This document shows, piece after piece, positions 13,844-21,234 of a stretch of 35,705 bases of DNA. The notes beneath the pieces are model-generated. The model did no database searches. It saw only the letters and a program-made list of their open reading frames with translations, and was not told the origin of the DNA. Every line of letters begins with the position of its first letter. Positions within the stretch are counted from its first letter, which is position 1. Source of the stretch: Elusimicrobiota bacterium (GTDB lineage Bacteria; Elusimicrobiota; Elusimicrobia; UBA1565); the NCBI GenBank assembly GCA_016218495.1, contig JACRDU010000081.1, positions 1 through 35,705 on the forward strand, given 5' to 3'. Both the position numbers and the translations under genes were made by a program.

Positions 13844-15143
13844 GCGGGTGCTCCTCGCTCAAGCGTTTTCCGGCGGCGTCGCGCAGGTCCTGCAGGAGGA
13901 CCTCGGCCTGCGAGCCGCCCTCCATGTCCTTGAGCTGACAGGTCGGCGGCGATTTGGCGGCCTCGGCGTCGCCGATGATGACGCACAGGCGCGCGCCCTG
14001 GCGGCCCGCCTCCTTCATCTGCGCCTTGAGGCTGGAGGCGAAGAGGCCGCCCGAGGCCGGGAGGCCGAAGCGGCGCAGGTCTTCGAGGGCGCGCGTGCCC
14101 TCGGTGACGGCGGCGGCGCCGCCTTGGACGGCGACGAACACCCCCGCCGCGGCGCCGTGCCCGGACAGGGCGGCGAGGGCGGGGTCGGCGGCCTCGGCGG
14201 CGATGAGGAGGCGTTCCACGCCCAGCGCCCAGCCCACGGCCGGAGTGGAGGGGCCGCCCATCTGCTCGACGAGCCCGTCGTAGCGTCCCCCCCCGGCCAG
14301 GGCGTCCTGGGAACCCAGCCCGTCGGCGGCGAACTCGAAGACGGTGCGGTTGTAGTAGTCGAGGCCCCGGACGAGGTGCGGGTCCCGGACGTGGTCGACC
14401 CCGGTCACGGCCAGCAGGGTGGCGACCTGTTCGACATGGCCGGAGCAGGCGGCGCACGGCTTGAAGGGCGGCAGGTCGGGGCGCAGGCGGGGCCCGTCGC
14501 CCTTGCAGTCGAGGATGCGCAGGGGGTTCTTGCCGAGGCGTCCTTTGCAGGTCTCGCAGAGCGAATCCTTGCGGGCCTCGAGGAAGGAGACCAGCTCGGA
14601 GCGGTAGCGCGGCCGGCATTCGGCCTGGGTCAGGCAGCCGAGGTTGTTGAGCTTGAGCCGGGTCCTGCCGGACAGGCCGGCGGCGTCGAGCAGGGCGCGC
14701 AGGGCGAGGATGCTCTCGACGTCGGCGGCCGGATGGGGGTTGCCCAGCGTCTCCACGCCGATCTGCTCGAACTCGCGGTAGCGGCCCTTCTGCGGGCGCT
14801 CGGCGCGGAACATCGAGCCCACATAGAAGAGCTTCGCCGGGCCGCCGAGCTGGCGCAGGTTGTTGTCGAGGTAGGCGCGCACGGCGCCGGGCGTCCCTTC
14901 GGGGCGCAGGGCGAGGGAGCGCCCCCCCTGGTCGGACAAGCGGAACATCTCCTTCTCGACGATGTCGGTGTTCTCCCCGGTGCTCTTCACGAAGAGCTCG
15001 GCGTTCTCAAGCGTGGGGAGGCGGACCTCGCCGAAGCCGTAGCGGCCGAGCGTCGCGCGGGCGTGCGCTTCCAGGGCGGCCGTGCGGGACGATTCGGGGA
15101 CTACCAGGTCGCGGAAGCCCCGGACGGGCTGGGTCTCGGCCAT
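13836..15143 (-). CDS. hisS: Histidine--tRNA ligase
   Basis: 435 residues from ATG 15143. Class II features include PVRGFRDLVVPES at the N-terminus, motif 2 GSMFRAERPQKGRYREFEQIGVE, the HisA signatures LVRGLDYYNRTVFEF and LAGGGRYDGLVEQMGG, motif 3 VGWALGVERLL, and a C-terminal anticodon-binding domain (about 340-435). The LCETC...LDCKGD...CAAC stretch is the usual cysteine-containing insertion of bacterial HisRS. It lies 4 nt downstream of the Crp-family gene and overlaps aspS. hisS-aspS pairing is common in bacteria and fits shared transcription. Confidence 0.97.
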   Translation of the reverse strand: MAETQPVRGFRDLVVPESSRTAALEAHARATLGRYGFGEVRLPTLENAELFVKSTGENTDIVEKEMFRLSDQGGRSLALRPEGTPGAVRAYLDNNLRQLGGPAKLFYVGSMFRAERPQKGRYREFEQIGVETLGNPHPAADVESILALRALLDAAGLSGRTRLKLNNLGCLTQAECRPRYRSELVSFLEARKDSLCETCKGRLGKNPLRILDCKGDGPRLRPDLPPFKPCAACSGHVEQVATLLAVTGVDHVRDPHLVRGLDYYNRTVFEFAADGLGSQDALAGGGRYDGLVEQMGGPSTPAVGWALGVERLLIAAEAADPALAALSGHGAAAGVFVAVQGGAAAVTEGTRALEDLRRFGLPASGGLFASSLKAQMKEAGRQGARLCVIIGDAEAAKSPPTCQLKDMEGGSQAEVLLQDLRDAAGKRLSEEHPRA

Positions 15144-15147
15144 GCGC

Positions 15148-15840
15148 TCAATCCGGGCTGACCGAGGCGGCGATGACGGAGTCGAGCTTCTCGGGGTCGA
15201 GCAGGGTGATGCGGCCGTCGGCCGCGTCGACGAGGCCCGCCCGGCGCAGTGCGGAGAGGGCCCGGGACAGCGGCTCGCGCGTCGTCCCGACGAGGTCGGC
15301 CAGCTCCTGGTGCGTGTAGGGCCGGGGCAGGTCCACGGGCTTCCCCGCCGAGCGCTCCCGAGGGCCGAGGTCGCGCAGGGTCTTGGCCACGCGGCCGAGC
15401 ACGTTGCGGAACAGAAGGTCCGAGATCTCCTCGTCGGCCTGGTGCAGGCGCGTGGAGACCGCTTCGAGCAGGTAGAGCGAGAGCTTGGGGTCCGTCTCGA
15501 GAAGGCGGCGGAAATCCCGCTTGTGGATCATCAGCAGGCTGGTCGGCTCGACGGCCTCGGCCGAGGCCGAGCGGGTCTTGCCGGTGATGACGGCCATCTC
15601 GCCGAAGAAGTCCCCCGCGCCCAGGTAGGCGAAGGTCTTCTGGCGGCGGCCGTTGCCGGACAGGAATATCTTGACCCGGCCGCTGATGACGACGAACATG
15701 TGGTCGGGGGCATCGGACTTCGAGAAGATGCGTTCCTTCGGGCCGAAGTTCCCCTGGCGGGAGATGGCCAGCAGGCGCTTGAGCGCCGCGGGCGGCAGCA
15801 TGCCCAGCAGGCTGAACTTCTTGAGGTGCTTTAAGAGCAT
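15148..15840 (-). CDS. Crp/Fnr-family transcription regulator
   Basis: 230 residues from ATG 15840 (MLLKHLKKFSLLG). An N-terminal cyclic-nucleotide-binding domain (about 8-125) contains GDFFGEMAVITGKTRSASAEA, with the Gly80-Glu81 and Arg90-Ser91 pattern used for phosphate-cassette contacts. The Crp-type winged HTH is at about 172-205 (YTHQELADLVGTTREPLSRALSALRRAGLV). There is no cysteine in the whole protein, so it is not an Fe-S Fnr-type oxygen sensor. A cNMP or other small ligand is possible. No Shine-Dalgarno precedes the ATG; instead a TATAAT ends 6 nt before it, suggesting a leaderless mRNA. It sits between the CapA-like gene and hisS. Targets are unknown. Confidence 0.93.
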   Translation of the reverse strand: MLLKHLKKFSLLGMLPPAALKRLLAISRQGNFGPKERIFSKSDAPDHMFVVISGRVKIFLSGNGRRQKTFAYLGAGDFFGEMAVITGKTRSASAEAVEPTSLLMIHKRDFRRLLETDPKLSLYLLEAVSTRLHQADEEISDLLFRNVLGRVAKTLRDLGPRERSAGKPVDLPRPYTHQELADLVGTTREPLSRALSALRRAGLVDAADGRITLLDPEKLDSVIAASVSPD

Positions 15841-15846
15841 GGGGCG

Positions 15847-15852
15847 ATTATA
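15847..15852 (-). promoter_or_regulatory. Candidate -10 box (TATAAT) placing the transcript start at the Crp-family ATG
   Basis: TATAAT on the - strand is followed by CGCCCC and then the ATG. At usual -10 to +1 spacing, transcription would begin at or within one or two bases of the start codon, giving a leaderless message. This fits the absence of a Shine-Dalgarno. No good -35 is seen. The following CGCC is shared with the tRNA-Ala -10 at 12056-12061. Confidence 0.45.
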
Positions 15853-15854
15853 AG

Positions 15855-16805
15855 TTATTGGACGGGGGCGAGGGAGACCCTGTCCGGGTGCTCCTTCAGA
15901 GCCCCGTAGAGGTCCAGAGCGGCCAGGATTTCGGCCCGCTGGGACGCCGTGGCGGGCTTGGGTCGGCCGCCGTCGGTGTCTATGGGGACGAGCTCCACGG
16001 CGGCCCCCGCCTTGGACAGGCGGATGCGCGCGATGAGGCTCTTCTCGGTCCCGGGGGTCGGCGACTCGAACAGGAAGTTCCCGATGCTGTGCACGACGAC
16101 GGTGTTCGCGATGAGCTCGGCGGCCTGGACCACGTGCGGATGGTGCCCGATGAAGGCGTCCGCCCCCCCCTGTGCCGCGGCGCGCGCGACCGCGCGCTGC
16201 ACCCCGTTGGGCTCCGCCGCCAGCTCGGTGCCCCCGTGGAAGGAGACGACGAGGGCGTCGCACTCCGCCTTCGCCGCCCGGACCCAATCGGTCAGATGGG
16301 CCAGGTCCGAATAGGCCACGCCGGGACGGTCCTTCCCCGCCCAGGCCTCGTCCGGGAAGGTGCTCGTGAAGGCGAGGAGGCCGACCTTGAGCCCGTTCGC
16401 CTCGAAGAATAGCGGGCGCCTGGCGGCCAAGGCGTCCCGGCCGGCGCCGAGGTGCTTGACGCCCGCTTTGTCGAGCGCGGCAAGCGTGTCGGCCAGGCCG
16501 TCGGGCCCGAAGTCCATCACATGGTTGTTGGCGACCCCCACGCCCGTGAAGCCGCAGGCCTTCAGTATCTTCGCGGAGGACGGCGGGGCGCGGAAGGTGA
16601 ACTTCTTCTCGACGGCCGTCCCGCGCGCCGTCAGGGGCTCTTCGAGGTTGCCGAGGAGGAACTCGCCCTCGAGGGAGCCCCGGACCAGGGCGATGGGGGC
16701 GCTGGGGCCTTCGGCGGCCCGGATGCGGGCCACGGGTCCGTCGAGGCGGATGTCCCCGGTCACCACGACCGTGGCGACGGCGGTCGCCACGAGGACGGCG
16801 TTCAT
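15855..16805 (-). CDS. CapA-family protein (PGA_cap metallophosphatase-like)
   Basis: 316 residues, ATG overlapping the surE stop (ATGA). The CapA/PgsA pattern is present: VTGDIRLDG with Asp18, GNLEEPLT (Asn53), GVANNHVMDFG with the N-N-H of the metal site (93-95), SFHGG (His190), GADAFIGHHPHVVQ (220-224) and HSIGNFLFES. These folds bind divalent metals. Founding members take part in poly-gamma-glutamate capsule synthesis, but most homologues are uncharacterised. The N-terminal 15 residues are hydrophobic but form the first beta strand, with no convincing signal peptide. No other capsule genes (capB/capC) are nearby, so a capsule role cannot be claimed. Confidence 0.88.
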   Translation of the reverse strand: MNAVLVATAVATVVVTGDIRLDGPVARIRAAEGPSAPIALVRGSLEGEFLLGNLEEPLTARGTAVEKKFTFRAPPSSAKILKACGFTGVGVANNHVMDFGPDGLADTLAALDKAGVKHLGAGRDALAARRPLFFEANGLKVGLLAFTSTFPDEAWAGKDRPGVAYSDLAHLTDWVRAAKAECDALVVSFHGGTELAAEPNGVQRAVARAAAQGGADAFIGHHPHVVQAAELIANTVVVHSIGNFLFESPTPGTEKSLIARIRLSKAGAAVELVPIDTDGGRPKPATASQRAEILAALDLYGALKEHPDRVSLAPVQ

Positions 16806-17560
16806 CCCAGGCGCCAGCCGGGCAGGGCCTTGAGGAGGGGCCGGTCCGTGGAGTCGAGCCGGAGCGGCGTCACCGAGACGAAGCCGGCCTTGACGACGGC
16901 CACGTCGGTGCCGGGGATGAGGCGGACCCCGACCCGGCGCCCGGCCATCCAGTAATAGGCGTGGCCGCGCGGGTCGCGGCGCTCGGCGATGGACTTGTCG
17001 TAGACCCGCTCGCCCAGCCGCGCGGCCTTCCAGCCCTTCACCGCGCCGGAGGGCAGGGGCGGCACGTTGATGTTCAGGCAGGTGCCCTTGGGCAGCCCTT
17101 TGGCGAGCACGCGTTCGGCGAAGAGGGCGGCATAGGCCGCGGCGGCCTGGTAGTCGGGGGTCCCCCGCGAGAGGCCGCGGCTGACGGCCAGCGCCGGAGT
17201 CCCCAGGAGGGCGGCTTCCATCGCGGCGGCCACGGTCCCCGAATAGACCACGTCCTGGCCCAGGTTGTGCCCGCGGTTGATGCCGCTGACCACCAGCGCG
17301 CAGCGTCCCTTGAGGTGGTGCAGCACTCCGAAGCGCGTGCAGTCCGCCGGCGTCCCGTTGAGGGTGTGGACGCCGGGGCGGCCCAGGCGCAGGCGCAGGG
17401 GCTTGTGCAGGGTCAGGCTGTGGCTGGCGGCGGAGCGCTCGCGTTCCGGTACGATGACGAAGACCGAGCCCAGCGGCGCAAGGGCCTCGCGCAGGGGGTC
17501 GAGGCCTTCTCCGTGGAAGCCGTCGTCGTTGACCAGCAGGATGTTGGGGCGGGCGCGCAC
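16802..17560 (-). CDS. surE: 5'/3'-nucleotidase SurE
   Basis: 252 residues from GTG 17560. SurE motifs are complete: NILLVNDDGFHGEGL with metal-binding Asp12-Asp13, AASHSLTLHKPLR, LNGTPADCTRFGV, and VVSGINRGHNLGQDVVYSGTVAAAMEA containing the conserved Ser-Gly-Ile-Asn. The length matches the family (about 250). The enzyme is a metal-dependent nucleoside monophosphatase. The stop codon of murG ends 7 nt upstream. No Shine-Dalgarno is present; a TATAGT hexamer ends exactly 6 nt before the GTG, as at the Crp-family gene, so a leaderless transcript is possible in addition to read-through from the dcw cluster. Confidence 0.95.
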   Translation of the reverse strand: MRARPNILLVNDDGFHGEGLDPLREALAPLGSVFVIVPERERSAASHSLTLHKPLRLRLGRPGVHTLNGTPADCTRFGVLHHLKGRCALVVSGINRGHNLGQDVVYSGTVAAAMEAALLGTPALAVSRGLSRGTPDYQAAAAYAALFAERVLAKGLPKGTCLNINVPPLPSGAVKGWKAARLGERVYDKSIAERRDPRGHAYYWMAGRRVGVRLIPGTDVAVVKAGFVSVTPLRLDSTDRPLLKALPGWRLG

Positions 17561-17566
17561 GGCGCT

Positions 17567-17572
17567 ACTATA
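17567..17572 (-). promoter_or_regulatory. Candidate -10 box (TATAGT) for leaderless surE
   Basis: TATAGT on the - strand overlaps the murG stop codon and is followed by AGCGCC and then the surE GTG. The 6-nt spacing is the same as at the Crp-family gene (15847-15852). There is no recognisable -35 hexamer and no Shine-Dalgarno for surE. Confidence 0.35.
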
Positions 17573-18662
17573 GCGTCTTTCCGGCCGCCCGCTCCACCAG
17601 GTCGGCGAACAGGCGCACGCTCTCGCCCGGCGCGGGCAGGCCGAGGCGCCCGTAGGCGTCCGCCATCGCCGCGCGGCGGGACGGGTCGCGCAGGAGGGCG
17701 GCGGCGCGACCGGCCAGGCGCTCCGGGGAGAGGCTCTCCTCGTCGAGGAGCTCGGCGGCCCCGGCGCGCTCCAGCACCCGGGCGTTGGCGTCCTGGTGGC
17801 GCGCGGTGGCGAAGGGGTAGGGTACGAGCAGGGCGGGGAGGCGCTGGGCGGCCAGTTCGGCAATGGTGGTCGCGCCGGCGCGGCAGACGGCCAGGTCCGC
17901 CGCGGCGTAGGCCTGGTCCATCCGCTCCAGGTAGTCGAGCACGATGGCTCGGGTCCCCCCGGCGGCATAGGCCGCGCGGACGGCGTCGGCCTCCGTCCTG
18001 CCGGCCAGATGGACGACTTGGACGCCGGGGACGGCCGCCGCGGCCCGCGCCAGCCCGGCCGGGACCAGCCGGTTGAGAGCGCGCGCGCCCTGCGACCCGC
18101 CCACGACGAGGACGGTGGGACGGGCGGCCTCGAGGCCCAGGGCCTTGCGGGACGCGCCCGCGTCGCCGCGCGCGTGGAGCTCGAGGCGCAGCGGCGTGCC
18201 GACCAGGAGCCCCCGCTCCCCGCCCTCCAACGGCAGCCCCAGGGCCAGCGCGGACGAGAAGGGGCGCGAGAGCCGGTTGGCCAGGCCGAGCAGGGCGTTG
18301 GCCTCGTGCAGCACGACCGGCGCGCCGCGCCAGGCCCCGGCCAGGGCCGCGGGCAGGGTCAGGTAGCCGCCCATGCCGACGACGGCGTCGGGGCGCCAGG
18401 CGCGCACGATGTCGCGCGCGGTGAGGAGCGCCCGGGCGGTCTTCACCGGCGCCGTCAGCCAGGCGGTCGAAGGCCGGCGCGGCAGGCCGGAGAGCTCGAG
18501 GGCGGCCCAGGGCAGGCCTTCGGCGTCGAGCCGCGGCCCCGCCGGGTCGCCGGCGCGCAGGATGAACAGCGCCGAGCCGCCGCGCAGCTTGAGCTCGCGC
18601 GCCAGGGCCAGGCCCGGGTAGAAATGGCCGCCGGTGCCGCCGGAGGCGATGAGGACCTTCAT
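17568..18662 (-). CDS. murG: UDP-GlcNAc--MurNAc-pentapeptide-lipid GlcNAc transferase MurG
   Basis: 364 residues from ATG 18662. MurG motifs: GGTGGHFYPGLALA (from residue 8, with the catalytic-region His13), VVGMGGYLTLPAALA, VVLHEANALLGLANR, VVGGSQGARALN for UDP-GlcNAc binding, and CRAGATTIAELAA. It is a peripheral inner-membrane GT-B enzyme that converts lipid I to lipid II. The stop codon is TAG. It follows ftsW by 7 nt and is the last cell-wall gene of the cluster; murC, which usually comes next, is absent. Confidence 0.97.
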   Translation of the reverse strand: MKVLIASGGTGGHFYPGLALARELKLRGGSALFILRAGDPAGPRLDAEGLPWAALELSGLPRRPSTAWLTAPVKTARALLTARDIVRAWRPDAVVGMGGYLTLPAALAGAWRGAPVVLHEANALLGLANRLSRPFSSALALGLPLEGGERGLLVGTPLRLELHARGDAGASRKALGLEAARPTVLVVGGSQGARALNRLVPAGLARAAAAVPGVQVVHLAGRTEADAVRAAYAAGGTRAIVLDYLERMDQAYAAADLAVCRAGATTIAELAAQRLPALLVPYPFATARHQDANARVLERAGAAELLDEESLSPERLAGRAAALLRDPSRRAAMADAYGRLGLPAPGESVRLFADLVERAAGKTL

Positions 18663-18669
18663 GTCCCCG

Positions 18670-19776
18670 TCACCGCCTCGGCGCGTGGTGGCCGTGGCGG
18701 GAGATGTTGAGCAGGACCCCGGTGGCCGCGAGCATGACGAGCAAGGACGAGCCTCCGTAGGAGAAGAAGGGCAGCGGCAGGCCCTTGGTCGGGATGAGGC
18801 CCATCGACATGGCCATGTTGAAGAAGGCCTGCATGACGATGAGGAAGGTGATGCCCGAGGCCAGGAGCATCCCGTAGAGGTCGGGGGCGCGGCGCGCGAT
18901 GGAGAGGCCCCGGGAGAGGAACCAGACGAAGAGGCCGAGGACGACGAACCCGCCGGGGAGGCCGAGCTCCTCGCAGATGACGGGGAAGATGAAGTCGGTG
19001 TGGGGCGCCGGCAGGTAGAGGAGCTTGACGTCCGAGTGGCCGAGGCCCTTGCCCAGCCAGCCGCCGGAGCCGAAGGCCAGCAGGGACTGGGAGAGCTGGT
19101 AGCCCGTGCCGCTGGAGTCGGCGAAGGGGTCGAGGAAGCTCATCAGGCGGGCGCGGCGGTAGGGATAGGCCCACAGCTGCCAGACCACCAGCGGGACGGC
19201 CGCCGCGAAGGCCGCGGCGACGAAGCGCATCCGCGCCCCCCCCACGAAGAGGACGCACAGAGTCACGGCGAAGATGAGCGAGGGCGTGCCCAGGTCCGGC
19301 TCGAGCAGCATCAGGCCCAGGAGCGCGCCTACGACGGCCCACGGCACGGCCATGCCCTGCACGAAGTTCTGCAGGCGCGAGCGCCGGCGGTCGAGGTAGT
19401 CGGCGAGGAAGAGGATGATGGTGAGCTTGGCGAACTCGGCGGGCTGGAGGCCGAACGGCCCGAGCCGGAGCCAGCGCCGGGCGCCGCCCACCTTCGGAGC
19501 GAACAGCACGGCGACGAGGAGGGTCGCCGTCACGGCCACGGCCGGCCACAGCCATTCACGCAGGCGCTGGTAGGGCGTCTTGCTCAGGATGCCCATCAGG
19601 ACCAGGCCCACGGCGCCGAAGACCCCCTGGCGCTTCATATAGAAGAACGCATCGGCGTGCTCCTTGTCGGCGAGGATGGCGCTGGAGGAGTAGAGGGCTA
19701 CCGCGCCGGCCGTGACGAGGATGACGGCCAGGAGGGCCAACCCCGGGTCGGCCGGCTGGTTGCGCCGTGCGTTCAC
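18670..19776 (-). CDS. ftsW: SEDS-family peptidoglycan polymerase FtsW
   Basis: 368 residues from GTG 19776, overlapping the murD stop (GTGA). GGAGG lies 8 nt upstream within murD. Roughly ten TM helices are visible. Typical SEDS sequences include RRWLRLGPFGLQPAEFAKLTIILFLADYL, LLEPDLGTPSLIF, GTGYQLSQSLLAFGSGGWLGKGLG, LYLPAPHTDFIFPVICEELG with the conserved Asp of the active site, and GLIPTKGLPLPFFSYGGSSLL. FtsW polymerises lipid II at the septum together with FtsI. RodA is the alternative, but position between murD and murG in a dcw cluster supports FtsW. Confidence 0.95.
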   Translation of the reverse strand: MNARRNQPADPGLALLAVILVTAGAVALYSSSAILADKEHADAFFYMKRQGVFGAVGLVLMGILSKTPYQRLREWLWPAVAVTATLLVAVLFAPKVGGARRWLRLGPFGLQPAEFAKLTIILFLADYLDRRRSRLQNFVQGMAVPWAVVGALLGLMLLEPDLGTPSLIFAVTLCVLFVGGARMRFVAAAFAAAVPLVVWQLWAYPYRRARLMSFLDPFADSSGTGYQLSQSLLAFGSGGWLGKGLGHSDVKLLYLPAPHTDFIFPVICEELGLPGGFVVLGLFVWFLSRGLSIARRAPDLYGMLLASGITFLIVMQAFFNMAMSMGLIPTKGLPLPFFSYGGSSLLVMLAATGVLLNISRHGHHAPRR

Positions 19777-21233
19777 TTCGGCTTGCCTCCGTGGCGGAGC
19801 AGGAAGTCCTTGAAGGCCCGGCCGCGGTGCTCGTAGTTCTCGAACTGGTCGAAGGAGGCGCAGGCCGGGGAGAGGAGCAGGGTCTCCCCCTTCTGGCCGA
19901 TCTGGAAGGCCACCTTCACCGCCTCCTCGAGGGTCCCGCAGGGGAAGACCGGGGCGGCGCCCTGCAGGTCGGCCTCGACGCGCGCGGCCGCTTCGCCGAT
20001 GGAGAGGACGGCCTTCACCCGCCGCTCGACCTGGGAGCGCAGCCCGGAGAAGCCCCCGGCCTTGGGGCGTCCGCCGAGGATGAGCAGGGTGGTCTTCTCC
20101 CCGGGCATCGTGGCCAGCCCGACCAAGGTGGAGTCGACGTTGGTGGCCTTCGAGTCGTTCACGCAGCGCAGGCCTTTGCGCAGGCCGCAATCCTCGATGC
20201 GGTGCTCCACGCCCTTGAAGGCCTTGAAGGCCTTGGCCACCGCGGCGGGCTTTACGTCGCGCGCGAAGGCCAGCAGCGCGGCGGCCATCGCGTTCTGCGC
20301 GTTGTGCTCCCCGGGGAGCTTGGGCGGGGCCAGCTTCACGGCCTTCTTCCATCGCGGCAGGCGCACGAGGATCTTCCCGCCCTCCAGCCACGCCGCGGTC
20401 ATCGTCGAGGGCGAGCGGCCGAAGAAGAGGCGGCGCGAGCGGCACCCGCGGGCCAGGGAGAGCACGCCCGGGTCGTCGGCGTTCAGGACGCAGTGGTGGC
20501 GCTTGTCCATCGCCGCGAACACGCGCGCCTTCGCGGCGGCGTACTCGGCCATCCCGCCGTGGTGGTCGATGTGGTCGGCGGTCAGGTTGAGGATGGCCGC
20601 GGCGTCGGGCTGGAAGCGGCGGCTGTCCTCGAGCTGGTAGCTCGAGGCCTCGATGACGAGGACATCTCCCTTGCGCACGGTCCCGACCGCGGCGCAGACC
20701 GGCTCGCCGACGTTGCCGAGCAGGTGCGCTCGGCGGCGCGCGGCCTTGAAGATGGCGGCGGTCAGGGTCGCCGTCGTGGTCTTCCCGTTGGTGCCGGTGA
20801 CGGCGACGACGTCGACGGGCGGCATGAACGCCAGAGCGACCTCGAGCTCGCTGAAGACGGGGATGCCGGCGGCCTTCAGGCGCTCGAGGACGGGGGCCTT
20901 CGAGGGGATCCCCGGGCTCTTCACGGCGAAGCGGCATCTGAGCAGGCGTTCGGAGTGCCCGCCGCCCTCCCAGGAGACGCCGGGGGGGAGGCGCGCCGCG
21001 GCCGCGCGCAGGTCCTTGCGGGGGCGCTCGTCGGAGAGCAGCACCTTGAAGCCCTTCTTGGCCAGCAGGCGGGCGGCCGCCAGACCGGAACGGCCCATCC
21101 CGAGCACGGCCGCGGGGCCGCGCTTCCAGGCCGCCGGGACGAAGCGGTCGGAGGGCGGCGGGGGGGTGGGGGCGCGCGGCCTGCGGGCCGCGGCGGGCTT
21201 CACCGCCTTCTTCGGGGTCATTTTCTTGGCCAT
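19773..21233 (-). CDS. murD: UDP-N-acetylmuramoylalanine--D-glutamate ligase MurD
   Basis: 486 residues. An N-terminal extension of about 30 residues rich in Lys, Arg, Ala and Pro (MAKKMTPKKAVKP...) precedes the Rossmann-like domain 1 (AVLGMGRSGLAAARLL). The central Mur-ligase domain has VTGTNGKTTTATL and LTADHIDHHGG, and domain 3 has VNDSKATNVDSTLVGL and LLSPACASFDQFENYEHRGRAF, both MurD signatures. It adds D-Glu to UDP-MurNAc-L-Ala in the cytoplasm. The basic, proline-rich extension is unusual for MurD and may be a disordered tail or a start-site misjudgement, although no later ATG precedes domain 1 except codon 5. Confidence 0.96.
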   Translation of the reverse strand: MAKKMTPKKAVKPAAARRPRAPTPPPPSDRFVPAAWKRGPAAVLGMGRSGLAAARLLAKKGFKVLLSDERPRKDLRAAAARLPPGVSWEGGGHSERLLRCRFAVKSPGIPSKAPVLERLKAAGIPVFSELEVALAFMPPVDVVAVTGTNGKTTTATLTAAIFKAARRRAHLLGNVGEPVCAAVGTVRKGDVLVIEASSYQLEDSRRFQPDAAAILNLTADHIDHHGGMAEYAAAKARVFAAMDKRHHCVLNADDPGVLSLARGCRSRRLFFGRSPSTMTAAWLEGGKILVRLPRWKKAVKLAPPKLPGEHNAQNAMAAALLAFARDVKPAAVAKAFKAFKGVEHRIEDCGLRKGLRCVNDSKATNVDSTLVGLATMPGEKTTLLILGGRPKAGGFSGLRSQVERRVKAVLSIGEAAARVEADLQGAAPVFPCGTLEEAVKVAFQIGQKGETLLLSPACASFDQFENYEHRGRAFKDFLLRHGGKPK

Positions 21234-21234
21234 G

